A stretch of DNA of 48,688 bases from JAZSNA01 sp045536135 (GTDB taxonomy: Bacteria; Pseudomonadota; Alphaproteobacteria; CAAHEQ01; UBA3637), in the NCBI GenBank assembly GCA_045536135.1, contig JAZSNA010000006.1, positions 1 to 48,688 of the forward strand, in the 5' to 3' direction. Below the pieces are notes generated by a model. It was not told the DNA's origin, did no database searches, and was given only the letters and a program-made list of their open reading frames with translations. This document shows, in pieces, positions 14,827 to 23,610 of this stretch; the first letter of the stretch is position 1, and every line of letters starts with the position of its first letter. A program made the translations under genes and the position numbers.

Positions 14827-15693
14827 TTATCGCCCTTTTAAATTAAAGTATTCGTTCAATTTTATTTTATAAATATATGATAATTCTATATTATTTAGTT
14901 TCTTTTCATTTTCTTCATTCGGTCGATTAACATCGTGAGAAAAATTATTTTTATTTCCAACTTCAAAAACTGTTTCCGGTCTTAAAATAATATAAGCCTC
15001 TTGCCCGGGACATTCAACCTTATTTTTATATCTTATTCCGTCATAGCCATTTTTTTCCAAAGCCCGTATCATTCTTTGCCTTACTAAATATGCTATTAAA
15101 AAATCATGATAGGTATCAAAAGTATTATGAGTATTGTTTAAAGACTTTGATTCTTTCATTTTTTCATATATTTTTTCCAGTCGATTACCAGAATATAATG
15201 TTTCCATATTTAATTCTTTTAAAATCCTGTCTTCCGATAAGGAGTATGGATTTTGAAAAATAAAATCAAAGTAATCATCATTATAAACATTTTTTTCAGA
15301 CCCATAATAAATCTTTCCTTTAAGTTTTTCACGCCATTCATCAAAATCATTATGGTTTTGAAAATCTGATAAAATAAGCGGTTTTTTAAAACATAAATAA
15401 ACTTCTTGTAAATTTATTTTTGGAATATCTCTTTTTAAAATTCGTCTGAAATCAATATCCAAAATATCTTTTCTCTTTAATTCATAGTCAATCTTTTGAC
15501 GTTCGATTAAAGAACAATCCCTCAGATAAGGCAAATAGCGACTTTTCATTCGAACCAACGCCATTTCCTTTGAGCAACCGAAATGAGAAAGAGGTAAAAA
15601 ATCCATTTTATCTGGATAAAAACCGGCATTATACACCTTTAAAGGCCTCCCTTCTTCATCTCTTAAAACGGTATCATTCAAATCAATAATCAT
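14827..15693 (-). CDS. ADP-ribosyltransferase-like (ART-PolyVal-type) protein
   Basis: A 288-residue protein without signal peptide or membrane helix. The N-terminus VLRDEEGRPLKVYNAG and the later blocks EVYLCFKKPLILSDF, GYDGIRYKN and GQEAYIILRPETVFEVGN follow the order of ART domains of polyvalent proteins, whose canonical text is near DENGEPLVVYHGT, a strand with N/P-L, GYDGVI, and YIVFxPxQI. In the first motif the usual HGT is replaced by NAG, so the histidine that helps hold NAD is missing and activity is doubtful. A long helical insert (residues 140-215) is unusual. The ATG follows GGGGGA and stands 11 bp after the permease stop, so it is probably the last gene of the exporter operon. 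I infer the fold from motif order only; a decayed or regulatory ART-like protein is the alternative. Confidence 0.55.
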   Translation of the reverse strand: MIIDLNDTVLRDEEGRPLKVYNAGFYPDKMDFLPLSHFGCSKEMALVRMKSRYLPYLRDCSLIERQKIDYELKRKDILDIDFRRILKRDIPKINLQEVYLCFKKPLILSDFQNHNDFDEWREKLKGKIYYGSEKNVYNDDYFDFIFQNPYSLSEDRILKELNMETLYSGNRLEKIYEKMKESKSLNNTHNTFDTYHDFLIAYLVRQRMIRALEKNGYDGIRYKNKVECPGQEAYIILRPETVFEVGNKNNFSHDVNRPNEENEKKLNNIELSYIYKIKLNEYFNLKGR

Positions 15694-15704
15694 TTTTTCC
15701 CCCG

Positions 15705-16922
15705 TTAATCATGACGTAAAGCAACAATCGGATCCAGTTTCATCGCCTTCATTGCTGGGAATATACCGGATACGACACCAACGACGACGGCAACAGAAAC
15801 AGATATAATAACACTCCACAAAGAAATGGGAACATCTTTATTAAAAATATATCCGCCCAATTGAGACAATCCGACACCCATAACAAGTCCCATCATTGAC
15901 CCGATAAACGAAATTAAAATGCTTTCCATTAAAAATTGAATCATAATCCATTTATTCGGAGCTCCCAAAGCCTTTCTGGTACCGATTTCCTTTGTCCTTT
16001 CGGTCACGGAAACCAGCATCATATTCATAATACCGATTGAGCCGACCAATAAAGATATTGACGCAATGGAAGCCAATAATACCGATAAATAAAAACCGAT
16101 TTTTTTAACCTGAGCGACTAACTCAGCCATATTCCGAATGGTAAAATCATCTTCCTGCATCTCTTTTAAGTGATGTCTGGCACGCAACAAATAACTAACT
16201 CTTTGCAAAACAGTTTCCAATTTTTCTTCTGAGACCACCTTGACAAAACCGATATTAATCATTTGAGGTTGTCTGGCGCCCCGTATTTTTTGACGAAGGG
16301 TTGTAAAAGGCATTAAAATAATATTATCCTGATCATCTCCGGTTAATCCCGGCCCCTTGGCCTTCAAGGTTCCGACAACCATAAACGGAATATTTTTAAT
16401 CCGAATATTTTTACCGATTGGATTTTCAAGTCCGAACAACTCCTCCACCACGGTTTGCCCCAAAATAACATAAGACAACGCAGATTTCATATCTTTTTCA
16501 TTAAACGCCACACCTTTATCAATTTCCCAATTTCCGACATTCATATAATCCGGCGTAGTCCCGACAACATTAACGGACCAATTATTTTTACCATAAACCG
16601 TTTGGACACCAGCCATCGAAGCATAAGAAGTCGTTTCGACATCTTGAATTTGTTTAATAGCATCCATATCATCCCTTGAAACAGTAAATCGTCCCCCTGC
16701 CGTCCGGATGCCATTTGAACTTGATGCTCCGGGAAGAACAATCAACAAATTTCCCCCCATAGAGGCAAAACTTTCATCTATCATATTTTGAACGGTTTGA
16801 CCGGCAGCCACCATTAAAACAACGGCAGCCACACCAATCATAATTCCCAAAGTCGTTAAGAATGTCCGCATTTTATAAGATGCGATTGAAATCCAAGATT
16901 CAGATAATATTAAGCGTATCAT
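15705..16922 (-). CDS. macB: MacB-type ABC transporter permease
   Basis: A 405-residue FtsX/MacB-type permease. One N-terminal helix (FLTTLGIMIGVAAVVLMVAAG) is followed by a periplasmic domain of about 240 residues, then three C-terminal helices starting at VLLASIASISLLVGSIGIMN, with the cytoplasmic coupling text VTERTKEIGTRKALGA and the family ending PAMKAMKLDPIVALRHD. In tripartite MacAB-TolC systems this mechanotransmission permease drives periplasmic cargo outwards through MacA and TolC. Unlike E. coli MacB, the ATPase is a separate gene, overlapping by 4 bp. Cargo may be a peptide, lipid-like compound or antibiotic; it cannot be read here. Confidence 0.92.
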   Translation of the reverse strand: MIRLILSESWISIASYKMRTFLTTLGIMIGVAAVVLMVAAGQTVQNMIDESFASMGGNLLIVLPGASSSNGIRTAGGRFTVSRDDMDAIKQIQDVETTSYASMAGVQTVYGKNNWSVNVVGTTPDYMNVGNWEIDKGVAFNEKDMKSALSYVILGQTVVEELFGLENPIGKNIRIKNIPFMVVGTLKAKGPGLTGDDQDNIILMPFTTLRQKIRGARQPQMINIGFVKVVSEEKLETVLQRVSYLLRARHHLKEMQEDDFTIRNMAELVAQVKKIGFYLSVLLASIASISLLVGSIGIMNMMLVSVTERTKEIGTRKALGAPNKWIMIQFLMESILISFIGSMMGLVMGVGLSQLGGYIFNKDVPISLWSVIISVSVAVVVGVVSGIFPAMKAMKLDPIVALRHD

Positions 16923-17635
16923 AATCCCCCCGCAATATATGTTCGAACATCTCCGTCATACTCAATCTGACCATCACTGATTCGAATTAAACGTTTTGCA
17001 TACGATGCCACATCAATTTCATGTGTCACCAAAACAATGGTAATTCCCTGTTCATTTAAACGGGTAAATATATTCATAATTTCATCTGAAGTCTGACTAT
17101 CCAAATTACCGGTAGGTTCATCCGCCAACAAAATTTGTGGATTATTAATTAAAGATCTGGCAATAGCAACCCTTTGTTGCATACCGCCGGAAAGTTGATT
17201 TGGCAATCGATCGGCATATCCTTTTAACCCGACCTGTTCCAACATTTGACAAGCCTTTTCATAACAAACGGATTTAGACACATTTTGATATAGTAAGGGT
17301 AAAGCAATATTATCGGCTATTGTTCTTTTCATTAAAAGGTTAAAATTCTGAAAAACAAATCCCAAAGTTTTTCCACGAATTAAAGCCAATTGATTATCCG
17401 ATAATTTAGAAATATTTTCACCGGACAAAATATACTTTCCGCTGGTTGCCCGATCCAAACATCCCAAGATATTCATCAGTGTTGATTTACCGGATCCCGA
17501 ATGTCCCATAATCGCAACAAATTCACCTTTTTTTATCGAAAAGTTAATTCCTTTCAATACATTTTGAGACAACCCGCCAGACATAAAATATGTCTTTTTC
17601 AAATCTGTAATTTCCAAAACAACATCCGTTTTCAT
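16919..17635 (-). CDS. MacB/LolD-type ABC transporter ATPase
   Basis: A 238-residue ABC ATPase. Walker A is GHSGSGKST, Q-loop VFQNFNLL, signature LSGGMQQRVAIARSL, Walker B ILLADEPTGNLD, and the H-loop VTHE. The N-terminal text (ITDLKKTYFMSGG ... VLKGINFSI) and GCLDRATSG are those of the LolD/MacB group. The ATG at 17635 is preceded by GAGG at the right distance; an in-frame TTG four codons upstream lacks one. It overlaps the permease start by 4 bp and lies 12 bp after macA, so all are one operon. Confidence 0.95.
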   Translation of the reverse strand: MKTDVVLEITDLKKTYFMSGGLSQNVLKGINFSIKKGEFVAIMGHSGSGKSTLMNILGCLDRATSGKYILSGENISKLSDNQLALIRGKTLGFVFQNFNLLMKRTIADNIALPLLYQNVSKSVCYEKACQMLEQVGLKGYADRLPNQLSGGMQQRVAIARSLINNPQILLADEPTGNLDSQTSDEIMNIFTRLNEQGITIVLVTHEIDVASYAKRLIRISDGQIEYDGDVRTYIAGGL

Positions 17636-17647
17636 ATCAAGCCTCAA

Positions 17648-18775
17648 TTACGGACTATCCTTTGTTTTTTGGGGGTTGGAAATATATTCCGAAATAATTT
17701 TATCACCCTCTTTTAAACCGGTCTTAACTTCACTATACATAACATCCGTTAATCCCAATTCAATCACTTTCGGGAAAATATACCCCCCTTGAAACAGGTA
17801 AACAACGGCTTGATTTGGTTTCAAAGAATCCGGACCTGTCCCTTTTATCTTTTGCCGCAGAAAAGCTGACGGTTTAAATTGAATTGATGTATTCGGAACT
17901 CTTAATACATTATCCTTTTCATCGGAAACAATCGTCACAAAAGATGTCATCCCGGGTAATAATTTTTTATCTTCATTTGGCACATCAATAATAACCGTAT
18001 ACATTACAACATTTTGTTCTTCAACCGGATTAAGACGAACTTGACGAACAGTCCCTTTAAAGACATCATTCGGATACGCATCAACGGTAAATTCGGCCTC
18101 CATTGTCGGAGTTATTTTTCCGATATCAGCCTCGGACACCGAAGCCTCAATCTGCATCAACTTTAAATCTTCGGCAATCTTAAATAAAGTCGGCGTTGAA
18201 AAAGATGACGCAACAGTTTGTCCCTCCTCCACTTCTTTTGAAATAATTGTGCCAGATATTGGAGAAGTAATTAAAGTATAATCTATATTTTGTTTGGCTT
18301 TTTTATAATTAGCTTCGGCCGTTTCCAAATTGGCCTCCGCCGAAATTAATTCAATTTCGGCTTGTTCCATTTCACTTTTGGATATTAGTTTTTTATTAAA
18401 CAAATCATCAAACCGATTATAATTTATTTGAGCTATTTTTAATTTACTTTTCATCAGATTTAAATTAGCCAAAGCTTCATTTAAAGTTTCTTGCAAAAGG
18501 AACTTATCAATTTCGGCCAATAATTGCCCTTCCGTCACTTCATCATTATAGTCAACCAATACTTTTTCTATAATACCCGAAACCTGAGTTCCGACAGACA
18601 CAACATTAATCGGTTGCAATGTGCCGGTGGCGGTCACTTTTTGAGAAACACCGCCTTTTTTAATTTGAGCAAATTCAAAATTATTTTCACTTAAAACATC
18701 CGTTTTTTTGAAAAAATAAAATCCGCCGACAACAATTAACAAAATAATAACTAAAACAATTAAAACTTTTTTCAT
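17648..18775 (-). CDS. macA: MacA-type membrane fusion protein
   Basis: A 375-residue periplasmic adaptor. An N-terminal anchor helix (VLIVLVIILLIVVGGFYFF) is followed by a split lipoyl domain (VVSVGTQVSGIIEKVLVDYNDEVTEGQ ... YTLITSPISGTIISKEVEEGQTVA region), a helical hairpin of about 70 residues between them rich in Leu, Lys and Glu, a beta-barrel domain (LMQIEASVSEADIGKI) and a membrane-proximal domain ending near ISEYISNPQ. It bridges the inner-membrane transporter and TolC. Its ATG overlaps the tolC-like stop by 4 bp. The C-terminal region is ordinary for this family. Confidence 0.93.
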   Translation of the reverse strand: MKKVLIVLVIILLIVVGGFYFFKKTDVLSENNFEFAQIKKGGVSQKVTATGTLQPINVVSVGTQVSGIIEKVLVDYNDEVTEGQLLAEIDKFLLQETLNEALANLNLMKSKLKIAQINYNRFDDLFNKKLISKSEMEQAEIELISAEANLETAEANYKKAKQNIDYTLITSPISGTIISKEVEEGQTVASSFSTPTLFKIAEDLKLMQIEASVSEADIGKITPTMEAEFTVDAYPNDVFKGTVRQVRLNPVEEQNVVMYTVIIDVPNEDKKLLPGMTSFVTIVSDEKDNVLRVPNTSIQFKPSAFLRQKIKGTGPDSLKPNQAVVYLFQGGYIFPKVIELGLTDVMYSEVKTGLKEGDKIISEYISNPQKTKDSP

Positions 18776-20106
18776 GATTTTTTTCCCATTTTTCCCAAAG
18801 CTCGCATCATATTTGATTTTGAAATTAAAAAATTATAAAAACTGCTGATATATTCAACTCGCGCAGATGCTAACGAGCTTTGAGCATCTAACAATGTTAA
18901 AATATCAACATGACCGACTTCATACGAAGCTAAGGCAACCCTTTCCGATTCCTTGGCACTTTTTAATAAAGTCTTGCTGATTTGATGAGTTTGATATGAT
19001 GTATTATAATCTAAAACAGCAGTCCAAACATCATTTTCAATATCCGATTTTATCTTTTCCAGCTCTTTTTGAGCTTTTTCATAATTATACTGAGCCCCGG
19101 ATATTTGATAGGTATTTTTAAAGCCGGTAAAAATCGGAACGGAAACCCCCAACCCGATATTTCCAGAATAAAAAGCACGACCCTGACCATTTATTTCATC
19201 TGTTGCGGAAACGCCTAAACTGGCCTTTAAAGTCGGTTTTCCAGAGCTTTTAATAATATCAATATCCTGCTTTAATGCATCCATTTGTTTTTGATAAGAC
19301 AAATAATCCGGACGATTTTCCAACGCTTCCGCTATCAGTTCATCGAACTTTTTTAAAGACTCTTTCATCAAGTTCGGATCAGTCTTTTTTAATTTAAATT
19401 GAGTATTTTGCGCAACATTTAAAATCTTTGCCAATTGACCGCTTTTCAACGAAACATTTTTCTGTGCCAAAGTCAAATTTAAATCCGCTTGTGCCATTGA
19501 AGTTTCTGCTTGTAATTTATCCGATAACTTAACCAACCCCAAATCATACCGTCTGGAAGCCACTTCATACGATTTTTTATATGAATCCAAAGTCACCTTT
19601 AAAGCATCGGCATTTTCATTAGCGGAAAGAAGCTGATAATACCCTTCAGCAACAGTATATAACATATCCTGAAATTCCGTATCATATTGATATTGAGAAG
19701 ATGATAGTAAGGCTTGAAATTTATTTACACTTGCACGACGTCCGCCAAAATCTAATAACAAATAATCCAAAGAAATATTGGCAGACACATCAGTTGAATT
19801 GTCAGACAATCCACCGTCTTCATGACGATATCCTTGATCTAATCCGGCATTTAACGAAACAGACGGCAGATAAGACGATAAACTTTGTCCATATTCGGAT
19901 GCCGAAATCATCGACGACAAATATTTTGCCCGTAATGACGGATTATTACAAATGGCGATTTCATAAGCATCAGATAAAGATATTGTCTTTGATATATCCT
20001 TTTGAGTACACTCGATACCTTGATTTTGATATACAGACAAAGGGTCAGACGCCTGTACAAGCGAAGAAAATAAAAATAAAAATAAAAATAATAATCTTTT
20101 TTTCAT
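18772..20106 (-). CDS. TolC-family outer-membrane efflux protein
   Basis: A 444-residue outer-membrane factor with signal peptide MKKRLLFLFLFLFSSLVQA. The two repeated halves of the TolC fold are visible: first half SLSDAYEIAICNNPSLRAKY ... VAEGYYQLLSANENADAL, second half LDELIAEALENRPDYLSYQKQ ... VWTAVLDYNTSYQTHQIS, with the characteristic VALASYEVGHVDILTLLDAQ near the end. It forms the trimeric channel tunnel of the exporter. It is the first gene of the four- or five-gene minus-strand operon. A minus-strand TATAAT lies about 30 nt before the ATG; the ribosome-binding site is weak. Confidence 0.93.
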   Translation of the reverse strand: MKKRLLFLFLFLFSSLVQASDPLSVYQNQGIECTQKDISKTISLSDAYEIAICNNPSLRAKYLSSMISASEYGQSLSSYLPSVSLNAGLDQGYRHEDGGLSDNSTDVSANISLDYLLLDFGGRRASVNKFQALLSSSQYQYDTEFQDMLYTVAEGYYQLLSANENADALKVTLDSYKKSYEVASRRYDLGLVKLSDKLQAETSMAQADLNLTLAQKNVSLKSGQLAKILNVAQNTQFKLKKTDPNLMKESLKKFDELIAEALENRPDYLSYQKQMDALKQDIDIIKSSGKPTLKASLGVSATDEINGQGRAFYSGNIGLGVSVPIFTGFKNTYQISGAQYNYEKAQKELEKIKSDIENDVWTAVLDYNTSYQTHQISKTLLKSAKESERVALASYEVGHVDILTLLDAQSSLASARVEYISSFYNFLISKSNMMRALGKMGKKS

Positions 20107-20168
20107 AATGGTTGCTACAATCTTCCGAATCTATTATATAAGTATTATATTAACGAAAGGTAAAGAAT

Positions 20169-20771
20169 ATGTCAAAAATAAATTGGAAAACTGGCACTTT
20201 ATTATCTCCGGTTCCACCCGTCATGGTTTCTTGCGGTACTTTGGAAAAACCCAATATCATCACAATCGCATGGACAGGCATCATCAATTCCGAGCCACCG
20301 ATGACTTATATCTCTGTTCGTCCAGAAAGATATTCCTATAAGTTATTAAAAGAAACAAAAGAATTTACAATCAATCTACCAACATTTAAATTGGTAAACG
20401 CCGTTGATTTTTGCGGCGTACGTTCCGGAAAAGATGTTGATAAATTCAAACAAACCGGGTTAACGCCTTTACCCTGTCAACATATTTCCGCCCCTCAAAT
20501 TGCTCAAAGCCCGGTTTCTTTAGAATGTCGAGTCACCGAAATTAAAAAATTCGCCTCTCACGACATGTTCTTGGCAGAAATTTTATCCGTCAATGTCGAA
20601 GAAGCTCTCTTGGATAAAAACGGTCGTCTTTGTCTTGAAAAAGCCGGTTTAATATGTTATTCTCACGGACAATACTTTACGACCGGCCGCCTTTTAGGCA
20701 AGTTTGGTTTTTCTGTTGAGAAAAAATCAACAATCCGAAAAAGAAAGAAAAGAGTGACACCCAAATCTTGA
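20169..20771 (+). CDS. Flavin reductase-like (flavoredoxin-type) FMN-binding protein
   Basis: A 200-residue split-barrel flavoprotein. Blocks typical of the flavin-reductase/flavoredoxin group are SPVPPVMVSCGTLEKPNIIT, AWTGIINSEPPMTYISVRP, and the helix plus FTINLPTFKLVNAVDFCGVRSGKDVDKF, ending with ICYSHGQYFTTGRLLGKFG. These bind FMN and may transfer electrons to or from ferredoxin-like partners. AAAGG stands 6-8 nt before the ATG; a plausible promoter (TTGCTA-17-TATATA) precedes it. sodB follows 45 bp downstream on the same strand, so both may belong to an oxygen-defence unit (inference). Confidence 0.88.
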   Translation: MSKINWKTGTLLSPVPPVMVSCGTLEKPNIITIAWTGIINSEPPMTYISVRPERYSYKLLKETKEFTINLPTFKLVNAVDFCGVRSGKDVDKFKQTGLTPLPCQHISAPQIAQSPVSLECRVTEIKKFASHDMFLAEILSVNVEEALLDKNGRLCLEKAGLICYSHGQYFTTGRLLGKFGFSVEKKSTIRKRKKRVTPKS

Positions 20772-20816
20772 TTTTTCCTCAAAAAAAATTATATCTAAAC
20801 TCAAAAGGAGATTATT

Positions 20817-21410
20817 ATGATTGAAATTCAACACCTACCATATAAAACCAGTGCATTGGAACCTTTTATGTCACAAAGAACCCTTGAATTTCACTATGGG
20901 AAACACTATACCGGATACATTGAAAAAACCAACCAACTGATAAAAGACACAATATTTGAAAATCTTTCATTACCCGAGATTATAATCCAAACCTCCCTAT
21001 CGGCGGCCCAATACCGCCCAATATACAATCAAGCGGCTCAAGCTTGGAATCATGAATTTTTCTTTCGAGGATTACAAATGGAAGAAACAAAACCTTATGG
21101 CGACTTAAAAGAACAAATTCAAAAAGATTTTGGATCAATAAACAATTTTAAAGAAGAAATTAAAAATGCATCTCTTTCCTTATTCGGTTCAGGTTGGGTA
21201 TGGGTTGTTTGGAAAAACGACAAAATTGAAATTTTAAAACTCTCTAATGCGGAAAATCCATTACCAAAAGCTCATCCACTTTGGGTTATTGATGTTTGGG
21301 AACATGCCTATTATCTGGATGTTCAAAACAAACGAATAGATTATATAGACAATATTTTAAATCACTTAATCAATTGGGAATTTATTTCTGAAAACTTTGA
21401 TTTGAAATAA
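20817..21410 (+). CDS. sodB: Iron superoxide dismutase
   Basis: A 197-residue Fe/Mn superoxide dismutase that converts superoxide to oxygen and peroxide in the cytoplasm (no signal peptide). Metal ligands: His26 (FHYGKHY), His79 (AWNHEFF), Asp159 and His163 (DVWEHAYY). Tyr34-equivalent and GSGWVWVVW are present. The text AQAWNHEFFFRGL, with Gln at the family's outer-sphere position (Gln75, in NQAAQAWNHE), favours the iron form. Strong AAAAGGAG before the ATG. Beside PFOR in this window it suggests an organism that uses oxygen-sensitive enzymes but meets oxygen. Confidence 0.94.
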   Translation: MIEIQHLPYKTSALEPFMSQRTLEFHYGKHYTGYIEKTNQLIKDTIFENLSLPEIIIQTSLSAAQYRPIYNQAAQAWNHEFFFRGLQMEETKPYGDLKEQIQKDFGSINNFKEEIKNASLSLFGSGWVWVVWKNDKIEILKLSNAENPLPKAHPLWVIDVWEHAYYLDVQNKRIDYIDNILNHLINWEFISENFDLK

Positions 21411-21465
21411 ACTTTTTCTTAACTTTTATAATATATCATAGAGCTTTATGATTAAGGAGAAGTCT

Positions 21466-21933
21466 ATGTTTAATTCTTTGATAGAGCAAATGAAAGAATT
21501 CGGCAATGTCTTAACTGCTCCGGCTTATACCGGCGATACTTTTTCTGACATTCCCGAAGATTATATTGATTTTTTACACACAACAAATGGTATATATTGG
21601 GCTGGTATTGAATTTTTTGGTACAAAGCAAACCGAAGAAAAAACAACCGGATACGCAATTACGGATATTAAAACACAAAACGAATTATATCAAGCCTTAA
21701 ATCCGCAAAGCACTTGCGTTTTTGTCGGTCGAAGCGATGATGATAACTTTGTGTATAATTCCGAAACAAAGGAATATGAAATAAAAGACGAATTTTCGGG
21801 TGAAATTTTCAAATCATTCAAAACCTTTGAAGAATTATTTGATTACATTGTTAAAGAACAAATTGAACTCATTCAAAATTATGTCGCTTTTGATGACAGC
21901 GAAAATCTTATATCCGAAGAAGACGACGACTAA
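21466..21933 (+). CDS. SMI1/KNR4 (SUKH)-like protein
   Basis: A 155-residue acidic protein. The central part DIPEDYIDFLHTTNGIYWAGIEFFGT has the SUKH signature (IPxDY...L..TNG......FFGT), and the remainder (STCVFVGRSDDDNFVYN, SFKTFEELFDYIV) fits the same fold. SUKH proteins include immunity proteins of contact-dependent toxins and general binding proteins. No toxin gene is next to it, so a housekeeping or orphan role is as likely. The ATG at 21466 follows AAGGAGA; an in-frame ATG six codons earlier has no site. queA begins at the very next base after its stop, so they form an operon. Confidence 0.8.
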   Translation: MFNSLIEQMKEFGNVLTAPAYTGDTFSDIPEDYIDFLHTTNGIYWAGIEFFGTKQTEEKTTGYAITDIKTQNELYQALNPQSTCVFVGRSDDDNFVYNSETKEYEIKDEFSGEIFKSFKTFEELFDYIVKEQIELIQNYVAFDDSENLISEEDDD

Positions 21934-22968
21934 ATGAGAGTTGATTTATTTAATTTTGAATTACCGGAAGATTTAATTGCAAACGAACCGGTATTTCCCA
22001 GAGAAAACGGTCGAGTACTTCATATCAACGGAAATACATTTTCAGACAAACATGTGTTTGATTTGCCGAACCTTTTGAATTCGGATGACATCTTGGTCTT
22101 TAATGATACAAAAGTACTGCCGGCCCGAATCTATGGTTTTCGCGGAATGGCTAAAATTGAAGCAACTTTAATGAAGCAGGTTGACTTATCCACTTGGAAA
22201 TGCCTAATCAAAAATTCAAGACGATTAAAGATTGATGATATTATTCATTTTGACGAAAACTTAAATGCAACCGTTATTCGAAAAGATGAATATATCACAA
22301 CGCTTCAATTCAATAAATCCGGAAGCGAACTTTTTTCAAAATTATACCAGATTGGCATTATGCCCTTACCCCCTTATATCAAACGCGGAGAAAAAGGGGA
22401 AGAAACAGATAAATCTAATTATCAAACCATTTTTGCAAAAAATGAAGGTGCCGTTGCAGCGCCAACTGCAGGATTACACTTTACAAAAGAGTTATTTAAA
22501 AAATTGGATGAAAAAGGAATACAAAAGGAATTTTTAACCTTACACGTCGGCGGCGGAACTTTTTTACCTGTTAAAGTTGAAGATACGGATAACCATATTA
22601 TGCACAGCGAATTTGGCAACATCACAAAAGAAGTCGCTGACAGATTAAATCAATATAAAAAGCAAGGCCGACGCATCATCGCTGTCGGAACAACCGCTTT
22701 AAGATTATTGGAAAGTGCATCCGACGATGCGGGTATATTGCATGAATTTAACAAAGAAACCGATATTTTCATTACCCCCGGTTATCGTTTTAAATTCACG
22801 GATGCCCTATGGACGAACTTTCATCTGCCCTGTTCTACTTTATTTATGTTGGTATGTGCCTTTGCGGGCATAGATACAATGAAACAAGCTTATCAACACG
22901 CCATCCAAGAAAAATACCGTTTTTTCTCTTATGGCGATGCGTGCTTTATAGAGCATTCCGACAATTAA
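21934..22968 (+). CDS. queA: S-adenosylmethionine:tRNA ribosyltransferase-isomerase QueA
   Basis: A 344-residue enzyme that adds the ribosyl moiety of SAM to preQ1 in tRNA (GUN anticodons) to form epoxyqueuosine. Family blocks: FELPEDLIANEPVFPRENGR, DDILVFNDTKVLPARIYG, MPLPPYIKR, GAVAAPTAGLHFT, FLTLHVGGGTFLPVKVED, ITPGYRFKFTDALWTNFHLP, and AYQHAIQEKYRFFSYGDA at the end. Full length. It directly abuts the SUKH-like gene and has no ribosome site of its own. It shares TTAA with the convergent stop of the next gene. tgt and queG/H are not in view; a queuosine-precursor transporter lies at 47409. Confidence 0.96.
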   Translation: MRVDLFNFELPEDLIANEPVFPRENGRVLHINGNTFSDKHVFDLPNLLNSDDILVFNDTKVLPARIYGFRGMAKIEATLMKQVDLSTWKCLIKNSRRLKIDDIIHFDENLNATVIRKDEYITTLQFNKSGSELFSKLYQIGIMPLPPYIKRGEKGEETDKSNYQTIFAKNEGAVAAPTAGLHFTKELFKKLDEKGIQKEFLTLHVGGGTFLPVKVEDTDNHIMHSEFGNITKEVADRLNQYKKQGRRIIAVGTTALRLLESASDDAGILHEFNKETDIFITPGYRFKFTDALWTNFHLPCSTLFMLVCAFAGIDTMKQAYQHAIQEKYRFFSYGDACFIEHSDN

Positions 22969-23465
22969 CGTCCCCGATATTGTCCGATATTTAAAACGAT
23001 TTTTGTGCTATTATCATCATCCCTTTTAATCATCATAATTTTAACAGGTCTTTCTTCGAACCAAGGGTGTCTCTTATTTTCATCTATTAAACCTTTAGCC
23101 ATCATTAATCGAACTTCGGGAATTTTAACACAAAACCGAATAAATTCGTCCATTTCTGGGGATGAGATATAATTACCTTGACGAAAAGACCAAACCAACG
23201 ATTTTTCAACTTTTTTATTTTTAAATGAGGCTTTTAAAAGTGCTGTCATCGGATTTTTCGGATTATATTGAAGAACATAATCCAAGGCATCATTCAACAC
23301 ATCAACAATCTCTTTTTCATTGGAATCAGTCGGATTTTTATCCATTAAAAATAAACTTTTAATAACCAAATGATATGCCCTTGCGTAATCTTTTTGTTCA
23401 AGAGGCATCTTTTTTCCGGTAATTAATCCTTCAATAACTTTATTTTTTAAATCATCATCAAACAT
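22965..23465 (-). CDS. Hypothetical 166-residue protein
   Basis: A soluble, mostly helical protein of 166 residues, not assigned to any family. The middle (VVDVLNDALDYVLQYNPKNPMTALLKASFKNKK) could form TPR-like helical hairpins. The C-terminus KIMMIKRDDDNSTKIVLNIGQYRGR looks like beta strands. It has no signal or membrane helix. AAAGGAG lies 6 nt before the ATG, and codon use is like its neighbours, so the gene is real. It is convergent with queA (shared TTAA) and divergent from nifJ. Confidence 0.75.
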   Translation of the reverse strand: MFDDDLKNKVIEGLITGKKMPLEQKDYARAYHLVIKSLFLMDKNPTDSNEKEIVDVLNDALDYVLQYNPKNPMTALLKASFKNKKVEKSLVWSFRQGNYISSPEMDEFIRFCVKIPEVRLMMAKGLIDENKRHPWFEERPVKIMMIKRDDDNSTKIVLNIGQYRGR

Positions 23466-23554
23466 CTTTTCTCCTTTTGTCAGGTAAAAATTATATCATA
23501 AAAATCATTTTTTGTCAATTTAAGCAAATTCACTCACTTTTTTTTCGTTTTTTC

Positions 23555-23583
23555 TTGACATTATCCGGAATTGTTAATATAAA
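23555..23583 (+). promoter_or_regulatory. Promoter of nifJ
   Basis: Perfect -35 TTGACA (23555-23560), 17-bp spacer, -10 TATAAA (23578-23583), about 27 bp before the start codon. Confidence 0.8.
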
Positions 23584-23610
23584 GTTGACATCTGAAAGAA
23601 AGGAAGAAAA

